Assembly: GCA_964500775.1 (NCBI GenBank)
Contig: CAZCQG010000039.1
Span: 1 to 18,496, forward strand
Length of the DNA: 18,496 bases
Origin: CAZCQG01 sp964500775
Lineage (GTDB): Bacteria > Campylobacterota > Campylobacteria > Campylobacterales > CAZCQG01
Direction: 5' to 3'
The notes beneath the pieces are model-generated. The model did no database searches. It had not been told where the DNA came from and saw only the letters and a program-made list of their open reading frames with translations. This document shows, piece after piece, positions 13,353 through 18,496 of this stretch. Position numbers and translations under genes: made by a program. The number at the start of each line of letters is the position of its first letter. The stretch's first letter is position 1.

Positions 13353-14628
13353 GAATCTTCACACTTGCGAGTGCGCCGCTTTGTCCATCGCTTCTATTTT
13401 TTATCTCGATTACCGCATTCATAGTCTCTGCCGCATTTTTAGCCAAAAATAATCCAAGACCCGCACCGCTTTTATTGCCCGAACGCCTAAAGGGGGCAAA
13501 TATGTCGATATTCCCCTCGATCCCTTTTCCCTCATCCGCGACTTCTATTTTTACGTAGTTGTCTTCGAGTGATGATTTTATATGTACAGTCCCGCCCTCG
13601 GGGGTGAACTTTATAGCGTTTTGCAAAAAGTTTTGGACGATTTGGTTTAAAAGGGTAGGTTGTATGGAGACGAAAATCTCACCGCCGGTTATTTCGGCGA
13701 GCAACGTTTTATTTTCGTTTTTTGCTAGAAGCGTAAAATTTTCCGAGATTTTTACTAAAAATTTATTTATATCGAAGTGCTCCACTTTTTCAAAAACTGC
13801 CCCTTCCTGTCGCCCGATGCTAAGTGCACTAGAGATCATTGCGTCCATCTCGGAGATGCTCTCTATGTTGGTTTTGAGGGTGTCGATATATTTTTCCGCA
13901 TCCCGTTTTTTGATGAGCGTCACCTCATTTTTGAGTTTCATTACCGCTAGCGGAGTCTTTAGCTCATGTGCGATACCGATAAAAAGCTCTTTTTGATACG
14001 TGAGGTATTTTTTGAGCTTATCAAAAAGGGAATTTATAGAGTTTCCAAGCGGCTTAAGCTCTTCGGGCAGCGAAGATACATCGATGTTTTCGAGTATTTT
14101 TTCATCCACTTGCGTGAGTGCGGAAGAGAGTTTTTTGAGATATATCGATACCCTTTTCGTGAGTTGCAAAATGACAAACGCGATGACGGCAAAAATCACC
14201 GTGTTTACTACAATGAGGCTCTTTAAAACAGTATCTATGATACCAAGAGAATCGGTGACGTCTTTGGTTAGCGAGAGGAGGGAGGCGTTTGGGCGATAGG
14301 GGATGATAATCTCCATAAAAGTGCGACCCCCTTTGTGTATCACTCTATATGATTCTTTTGTGTCGTGTACCGGGATGATATTGAAAAATGCCTTGTCGTT
14401 AAAATAGAGTGTTTGGGTTTGTATATCGTCATTGCTCGCTCCTATCTCTAGGCGCGGAAAGGTATTTTTGAAAAGTAATGCTTCTTGTTTGAGATTCTCT
14501 TTGAGGCTAATCGTGAGTTCGTTTTTTACATAAAAATAGATAGTGACGGAGCTAATGAGTACGGTAGTGAGGGAAAAAAAGGAGAGAAGGAGTGCAAACT
14601 CCCTCCTTATGCTCCTTTTGGATAGCAA
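13345..14628 (-). CDS. membrane sensor histidine kinase, partner of the HsrA/CosR-like regulator
   Basis: A 427-aa transmembrane kinase. TM1 lies at about 11-33; a periplasmic sensor part of about 100 residues follows, with no recognised fold; TM2 is at about 133-156; then a HAMP-like linker, the HisKA domain with FIGIAHELKTPLAVM (phospho-His H221), and the ATPase domain with N-box QNFLQNAIKFTPEGG, G1 VADEGKGIEG and G2 GAGLGLFLAKN. The start is TTG at 14628, inside the regulator gene (22-nt overlap), with AAGAGG about 10 nt upstream; no in-frame ATG exists near. The overlap argues for coupled translation and a cognate pair. The signal sensed cannot be inferred. Campylobacter and Helicobacter HsrA/CosR have no such adjacent kinase, as far as I recall. 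Confidence 0.93.
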   Translation of the reverse strand: MLSKRSIRREFALLLSFFSLTTVLISSVTIYFYVKNELTISLKENLKQEALLFKNTFPRLEIGASNDDIQTQTLYFNDKAFFNIIPVHDTKESYRVIHKGGRTFMEIIIPYRPNASLLSLTKDVTDSLGIIDTVLKSLIVVNTVIFAVIAFVILQLTKRVSIYLKKLSSALTQVDEKILENIDVSSLPEELKPLGNSINSLFDKLKKYLTYQKELFIGIAHELKTPLAVMKLKNEVTLIKKRDAEKYIDTLKTNIESISEMDAMISSALSIGRQEGAVFEKVEHFDINKFLVKISENFTLLAKNENKTLLAEITGGEIFVSIQPTLLNQIVQNFLQNAIKFTPEGGTVHIKSSLEDNYVKIEVADEGKGIEGNIDIFAPFRRSGNKSGAGLGLFLAKNAAETMNAVIEIKNRSDGQSGALASVKIPI

Positions 14629-15278
14629 AATCTGTATCCTCTTCTTCTGACGGTTTCGATAGTGGCGATTCCTAGCGGTTTATCCATTTTTTGTCTGATT
14701 TGGTTGATGGCTACTTCGATTACGTTTGGAGTGACGAGTTCGGGTTCTTCCCAAATTGCATCAAGAAGCTGCTCTTTGGAGACGATCTGGTCTCTATGTC
14801 TCGCAAGGTGCGTAAGCACTTCAAAAGGCTTCCCTTTGAGTTCTATATCTTGACCTTGGTAGGTGATTTTCTCTTCATCGGGGTTGATGACCAAATCTTC
14901 TATTTCGATAAGATTCGTACCTCCGAATCGTAGTCTTGCTTCGATTCTTGCGACGAGTACGTCAAAGTCAAACGGTTTTCTGATATAGTCATCCGCACCT
15001 GCTCTTAACGCTTCTATCTCGCTCTCTTTGTCATCACGCGCAGAAAGGGCTACGATAGCGGTTCGAGGACTTTTGCTTTTTACTTGAGGGATAATATCAA
15101 GTCCGCTTCCATCCGGCAACATCCAGTCAACAAGCACTAAATCATAATTTCTGATGCTAATATAATACTCACCGTCTTTAAGGTTTTCGGCGACATCGGT
15201 TTGGTAGTTAAACTCGTTCAAGCCTTCAGCGAGCGTTTTGTTAAGTGTTATTTCGTCTTCTATTATGAGAATCCTCAT
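14607..15278 (-). CDS. OmpR-family response regulator, HsrA/CosR homologue
   Basis: A 223-aa response regulator. The receiver domain (1-115) has the full active site: E7-D8 (IIEDE), phospho-acceptor D51 (LVDWMLPDGSG), S79 (ALSARDD) and K101 (IRKPFD). The winged-helix domain (about 125-220) contains GKPFEVLTHLARHRDQIVSK, NVIEVAINQIRQKMDKPL and TVRRRGYRFCYPK, which from memory are almost word for word those of H. pylori HsrA (HP1043) and C. jejuni CosR (Cj0355c), essential orphan regulators of growth and oxidative stress. Those orphans lack a normal phospho-acceptor site; this one does not. Start: ATG at 15278, 7 nt after AAGGAA; a TTG immediately before it is the weaker choice. A TACAAT promoter precedes it and the kinase gene overlaps its end. 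Confidence 0.94.
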   Translation of the reverse strand: MRILIIEDEITLNKTLAEGLNEFNYQTDVAENLKDGEYYISIRNYDLVLVDWMLPDGSGLDIIPQVKSKSPRTAIVALSARDDKESEIEALRAGADDYIRKPFDFDVLVARIEARLRFGGTNLIEIEDLVINPDEEKITYQGQDIELKGKPFEVLTHLARHRDQIVSKEQLLDAIWEEPELVTPNVIEVAINQIRQKMDKPLGIATIETVRRRGYRFCYPKGA

Positions 15279-15308
15279 CAAATTTCCTTTGGGCTAAAAT
15301 TTCACCGC

Positions 15309-15314
15309 ATTGTA
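15309..15314 (-). promoter_or_regulatory. -10 box for the regulator-kinase operon
   Basis: TACAAT on the minus strand within GTGCTACAATGC, about 30 nt upstream of the ATG at 15278. TTTAAA sits 17 bp further upstream as a weak -35. It separates the two-component operon from the flavoprotein gene on the same strand. Confidence 0.55.
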
Positions 15315-15368
15315 GCACAATTTTAGGAGTTTTTAAAGATTGCGTAATAAATATTTAAGCAATTGAAA

Positions 15369-16544
15369 TTATTTTGATATTTTTGCTGATTTATTGATCT
15401 CTTGAGCGCATACAAATGCGCTAGAAAATGCCCATTGCAGATTATATCCCCCCAGCTCCCCGTCGACATTGAGGACTTCACCTATCGCATAGAGACCTTT
15501 TTGAAGATTGCTTTGCATTGTTTTTGGATTGAATTCCGATGTCAGAATCCCTCCCTTGGTGATTTCTGCTTTCGTGTAACCGAAATTTCCCGCAGGGGCA
15601 AATTCGTAGTTTTTCAAGGTCGAGAGGGCGGTAATTTCTTCTTTTGAGAGGAGAGCTACTTTTTTATCCGCAATACCCACTCGTTCCAAAAAACTTTTTA
15701 CGAATCTTTTGGGAAGTGGGATGACGGTGCTGATGTTTTTATTGTGATTACTTGAAACCAAGAGTTGTTTGAGGTGAATATCGGGGAGAAAATCTAAAGT
15801 GATTTTGCCGCTTTTCCAGTAGAGCGAAGCATTTAGAATAACCGGTCCGCTGCATCCTTTGTGTGTGAAGAGCATCTCTCCTCGTAGTGTTTTGTCGCCG
15901 ATTTTACAGAGTGCGTTGCACGATACGCCGCTAAGCTCTTTAAACCAAAATTCATCCTTTTGGACGGTAAAACCAACAAGTGCGGGTTGTGTTTGCGTCA
16001 CCGTATGTTGAAAATACTTCGCGATTTCATATCCTATGGACGAAGCGCCTATATTTTGATAGCTAAGTCCCCCCGAGGCTATGACGAGAGTGGTTGCTTG
16101 AAATGTTTGTGTGTCGGTATGGATAAAAAAACCCTTCTCAAAGTGCACTTGCGAGACCTTCGTGTTTGTAAAAATCTCCACCGTAGAGAGTTTATTTTCT
16201 AGGTGCGAGACGAGTCTTTTGGCGCTTTCAAGAAATATTTGTCCCTCTGCAACACGTGCTTGTTCTAAAAAAGGTATCCTCTCTTTTTTGAGGTAACGGA
16301 GCAAAGCGTCGTTGTTGAATCTTTTCAGCACGCTCTCTATAAAGCTTTGATCACCCAAGTAGTTGCGAGCGCCTAGTTTAGTGTTTGTGATATTGCATTT
16401 TCCGCCGCCGCTGATGGAGAGCTTCGCGCCGCATTTCGGATTGGATTCGAGTATTGCCACAGAGAGGGAGCGATCGAGTAAAGAGGCGCAAAATAGACCG
16501 CTCGCTCCACCGCCAATGATGATGACATCGTAGTGTGCTTTCAA
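15369..16544 (-). CDS. BaiN/HI0933-type FAD-dependent oxidoreductase
   Basis: A 391-aa flavoprotein of the HI0933/YhiN (BaiN-like, TIGR00275) family, of poorly defined function. The FAD dinucleotide fold is at residues 7-35 (VIIIGGGASGLFCASLL ending in AILES). Then come the family signatures GAKLSISGGGKCNITN (39-54), VIASGGLSYQNIGASSIGY, FTHKGCSGPVILNAS, and the C-terminal second FAD contact AIGEVLNVDGELGGYNLQWA. Length matches the family (about 390-410). The TTG start lies 3 nt after the stop of the HDOD gene on the same strand, so it is probably co-translated with it; no clear Shine-Dalgarno is visible. Some relatives reduce unsaturated bile-acid intermediates; that need not hold here. Confidence 0.9.
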   Translation of the reverse strand: MKAHYDVIIIGGGASGLFCASLLDRSLSVAILESNPKCGAKLSISGGGKCNITNTKLGARNYLGDQSFIESVLKRFNNDALLRYLKKERIPFLEQARVAEGQIFLESAKRLVSHLENKLSTVEIFTNTKVSQVHFEKGFFIHTDTQTFQATTLVIASGGLSYQNIGASSIGYEIAKYFQHTVTQTQPALVGFTVQKDEFWFKELSGVSCNALCKIGDKTLRGEMLFTHKGCSGPVILNASLYWKSGKITLDFLPDIHLKQLLVSSNHNKNISTVIPLPKRFVKSFLERVGIADKKVALLSKEEITALSTLKNYEFAPAGNFGYTKAEITKGGILTSEFNPKTMQSNLQKGLYAIGEVLNVDGELGGYNLQWAFSSAFVCAQEINKSAKISK

Positions 16545-16547
16545 GAG

Positions 16548-18143
16548 CTATGATATTTTAGCAACGGCATTTAAATAGTGTTCGGTGTTAAAATTCAGCT
16601 CTCGCAAGAAGTCCGCCATCTCCTCGACCTTTTCTTGTTTGACATCCTCGGAATCTAAGGCAATGGTATTGCAGACGACGTGTAACACTATAGCGATGGT
16701 TTTGAGCTCGTTTGGAGCATTGCCTAGATCGCTGCTAAAGCGTATCCCCTCCACCATTGCTTTATCGAGCCCCCAGTGTTCTAATAAATCCGCCGTCGTA
16801 TCCTCTGTCGTCGTATATACGTATTCTATCTCCGCTGCCGTAGAGTTTGTCTCCATAAGCATCGCAAGAAACTCATTTGATTTGCGCTCTTGTAAAATCG
16901 TTTCGGAGATGATGATTTGCCCGAGATTGCTAAGTAGTGCCGCCGTGGTCACGATACCCAATTTATCCAAGGAGATCTTCGAATACCACTTCATCGCTAG
17001 ATTCATCCTCTTTTTTGCTATTTCAAAAAACGTCTCCAAGGTGATACCGTACGGAGAGAGGTCAAAAGCCACCTCTTCTTCGAGGTGACAATGGAGAGCG
17101 AGTGAGACGATATTCTCCTTCCCTAGTAACGTGACGGCTTGATGTATCGAAGACATCTCCCCTCTTATCGGATATGCAGGAGAGTTGATGGTTTTTAATA
17201 TCTTGGCGCAGAGGAGCGGATCTTTGGTGATGATATTGCTTAGCTCTCTAAGAGAGGCGCCCTCTTTGGATTCAAAGCTTCTGATGTCGGTAATGACTTG
17301 CGGCAAAGGGCGCAACAGCTCAATACGTTTTATCGTGGGCGCTAGTAGAAGTTTTATTTTTTTGTTTTTATAGAACTTGTCGGCTAGCACTTCGGCTTTG
17401 TGTAAAAGAGTATGTAGTCCGCTATCTATATTGATAAGAATCTGAATATTGCTATCTTTAAATAGCTCTTTTTCTTTGTGGACGTTTTTGCCCACAAGGA
17501 GCACGACCGGTATTTCTATATACTCTTTTTTAATATACTCTACGATCTCTTTATGTTTTTGCTGGTGGTCTTTCGCGTCAAAAATAAAAATTGCGGGTTG
17601 TTTGGTTTTTACGGCATTGCGCAACTCTTTTTCGCTTTTTATGATATTGAGCGATTTTATTTTATTTTTAAATATCGACTCTACCTTATCGGAGATCTCT
17701 GTCGAATTGGCGCAAAAAAAGATGTCAAGCTCTTTTAATATTTCATTGGGTTTTCTTGAAAATACGACCGCTGTCTTGACCATATTCATCGTATAAACGT
17801 CTACGGGAGCGAAGTCGTACTCATGGTTTTCTATCGTGTCGCTCCATGATTTGATATGGTCACAGAGTATGAGGAGCCAATCGAGTATCTCCGGCAATAT
17901 AGGCGGTCTTTTAAACCGAATGATAGAGAGGATGTCCTCAATGGCAAATGCCGTTTTTACAAGGGTGTCTATCTTGAGATAACTCGCAAGTGAGCGGATG
18001 GAGTGGAAGATTCTGAACAACTCGCTCGTAGCGTCGTAATACTCCTTTTCGGAGCGCATTTTCATTACGAGCTCTTCCATATTGTCTATCAAATAAAACA
18101 GCTTGCCGTTTAACTCATCCATCGCTTCAAGATTGATTTGCAA
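16548..18143 (-). CDS. HPt-pseudoreceiver-HDOD signalling protein
   Basis: A 531-aa cytoplasmic protein with three parts. Residues about 1-105 resemble a histidine phosphotransfer domain: a four-helix pattern with LFRIFHSIRSLASYLKI, where H47 takes the phospho-His position and R50 replaces the usual Lys. Residues about 160-257 have receiver-like alternation (AIFIFDAKD with D189, IPVVLLVGKN, IQILINID), but the acidic pair at strand 1 and the Lys at strand 5 are missing, so it is a degenerate receiver. Residues about 268-470 are an HDOD domain (LRPLPQVITDI, ITKDPLLCAKILKTINSPAY, SIHQAVTLLGKENI, LGIVTTAALLSNLGQIIISE). HDOD proteins act in bacterial signalling, motility and stress. The TTG start at 18143 follows AAGGGG by about 7 nt. 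It is probably cotranscribed with the flavoprotein gene. HDOD is certain; the other two assignments rest on pattern only. Confidence 0.8.
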   Translation of the reverse strand: MQINLEAMDELNGKLFYLIDNMEELVMKMRSEKEYYDATSELFRIFHSIRSLASYLKIDTLVKTAFAIEDILSIIRFKRPPILPEILDWLLILCDHIKSWSDTIENHEYDFAPVDVYTMNMVKTAVVFSRKPNEILKELDIFFCANSTEISDKVESIFKNKIKSLNIIKSEKELRNAVKTKQPAIFIFDAKDHQQKHKEIVEYIKKEYIEIPVVLLVGKNVHKEKELFKDSNIQILINIDSGLHTLLHKAEVLADKFYKNKKIKLLLAPTIKRIELLRPLPQVITDIRSFESKEGASLRELSNIITKDPLLCAKILKTINSPAYPIRGEMSSIHQAVTLLGKENIVSLALHCHLEEEVAFDLSPYGITLETFFEIAKKRMNLAMKWYSKISLDKLGIVTTAALLSNLGQIIISETILQERKSNEFLAMLMETNSTAAEIEYVYTTTEDTTADLLEHWGLDKAMVEGIRFSSDLGNAPNELKTIAIVLHVVCNTIALDSEDVKQEKVEEMADFLRELNFNTEHYLNAVAKIS

Positions 18144-18179
18144 AGAGTACCCCTTGTCTTCGGTAAATAAATAGCTTCC

Positions 18180-18185
18180 ATTCTA
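18180..18185 (-). promoter_or_regulatory. -10 box for the HDOD gene
   Basis: TAGAAT on the minus strand after a T-tract (TTTTTTTGTAGAATGG), 36 nt upstream of the TTG start at 18143. Its context matches the other -10 boxes of the window. Confidence 0.5.
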
Positions 18186-18221
18186 CAAAAAAACGCTTTC
18201 TAATTGTATTAATGGGTTATT

Positions 18222-18227
18222 TATACT
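18222..18227 (+). promoter_or_regulatory. tentative -10 box for mqo
   Basis: TATACT in the AT-rich gap before the ATG at 18271. TATTAT at 18243 and TACTAT at 18236 are alternatives, so only the region (about 18220-18250) is supported, not the exact box. Confidence 0.25.
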
Positions 18228-18270
18228 CAATGTATTACTATTTATTATAAATCTCTACTTGGGAAATAAA

Positions 18271-18489
18271 ATGAAAAAAAGCTATGAAGTACTCATCATA
18301 GGAGGCGGAATCTCGGGAGCCGCCCTAGCGTATATGCTCGCAAGATATACTGACGTAAAGAGTATAGCGCTATTTGAAAAATACGAAGACATAGGGACGC
18401 TCAATACCAAAGGGACAAGTAACTCTCAAACAATCCATTGCGGAGATTATCGACGTCACCGGAAGAATAGTGATGAGATCGTCATATGA
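18271..18489 (+). CDS. mqo: malate:quinone oxidoreductase, N-terminal fragment with broken frame at the window edge
   Basis: The first 59 residues match the campylobacterial Mqo N-terminus: KSYEVLIIGGGISGAALAYM (FAD dinucleotide fold), IALFEKYEDIGTLN and NSQTIHCGD. Mqo is a membrane-bound FAD enzyme passing electrons from malate to quinone. After GD the family continues IETNYT, but here the frame gives YRRHRKNSDEIVI and a stop at 18489, and no frame restores Mqo within the remaining 49 nt. The ATG at 18271 is preceded by GGAAA; a TTG 12 nt earlier is less likely. Either the gene is broken or, more likely, sequence beyond about 18447 is a contig-end misjoin. The full gene (about 450 codons) would run off the window. 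Confidence 0.75.
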   Translation: MKKSYEVLIIGGGISGAALAYMLARYTDVKSIALFEKYEDIGTLNTKGTSNSQTIHCGDYRRHRKNSDEIVI

Positions 18490-18496
18490 ACTCACT

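Noticed and set aside
16585..17088. Open frame of 167 codons antisense to the HDOD gene
   Set aside because: Ser/Ile-rich shadow of the HDOD coding strand, without ribosome binding site or recognisable motif.
1..18496. CRISPR array, insertion sequence, prophage or defence island
   Set aside because: No regularly spaced direct repeats, no transposase or integrase motifs, no phage or restriction genes, and even codon use throughout.

Overview
The window looks like chromosomal DNA of a Campylobacterota (former Epsilonproteobacteria) bacterium, most likely a free-living sulfur-oxidiser-type lineage such as Sulfurimonas or its relatives. The case rests on three things: the gene run kdsA-ribH-nusB-pyrF, which Campylobacter jejuni also has; an OmpR-type regulator whose DNA-binding domain matches the Campylobacterota-specific HsrA/CosR family; and the N-terminus of a campylobacterial-type malate:quinone oxidoreductase. 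Genes are densely packed, neighbours often overlap, many starts are TTG or GTG, and promoters show a strong TATAAT/TACAAT/TAGAAT -10 box without a clear -35. I see no insertion sequence, phage gene, CRISPR array or rRNA.

Layout. 1-1021: tRNA-Ala(GGC) on the minus strand, a small tail-anchored membrane protein (+), and a DedA-family membrane protein (-). 1085-1852: a sodium-type (PomB-like) flagellar stator protein without its MotA/PomA partner. 1931-5721: a tight plus-strand operon holding a TetR-type regulator, beta-carbonic anhydrase, KDO-8-P synthase, lumazine synthase, NusB, OMP decarboxylase and a 47-aa small protein, with neighbouring cistrons overlapping by 1-10 nt down to pyrF. 5718-6311 (-): a metallo-beta-lactamase-fold hydrolase. 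6373-9707 (+): a dNTP triphosphohydrolase, a BatD-like protein and a periplasmic HlyD-like adaptor. 9697-9792 (-): a 31-aa hydrophobic microprotein behind its own promoter and a structured leader. 10033-13352 (+): ArgD-type aminotransferase, TolC-like outer-membrane protein and a MidA-family methyltransferase. 13345-18143 (-): histidine kinase and HsrA/CosR-like response regulator (own promoter), preceded by a BaiN/HI0933-type flavoprotein and an HPt/pseudo-receiver/HDOD signalling protein. 18271-end (+): the start of mqo, whose reading frame breaks after residue 59; the last ~50 nt look like foreign sequence, probably a contig-end chimera.

Most of the window is housekeeping: LPS KDO synthesis, riboflavin, pyrimidines, rRNA antitermination and arginine-pathway transamination. 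Signalling and motility genes are set among it. The points most worth a second look are the HsrA/CosR homologue with an intact phospho-acceptor site and an adjacent kinase, the HPt-REC-HDOD architecture, the promoter-leader-microprotein unit at 9697-9899, the palindromes next to the tetR and argD promoters, two face-to-face promoters with overlapping -10 boxes, and the chimeric-looking right end. No intergenic stretch exceeds 300 bases; the longest (9793-10032) holds the leader, two promoters and a palindrome described below.
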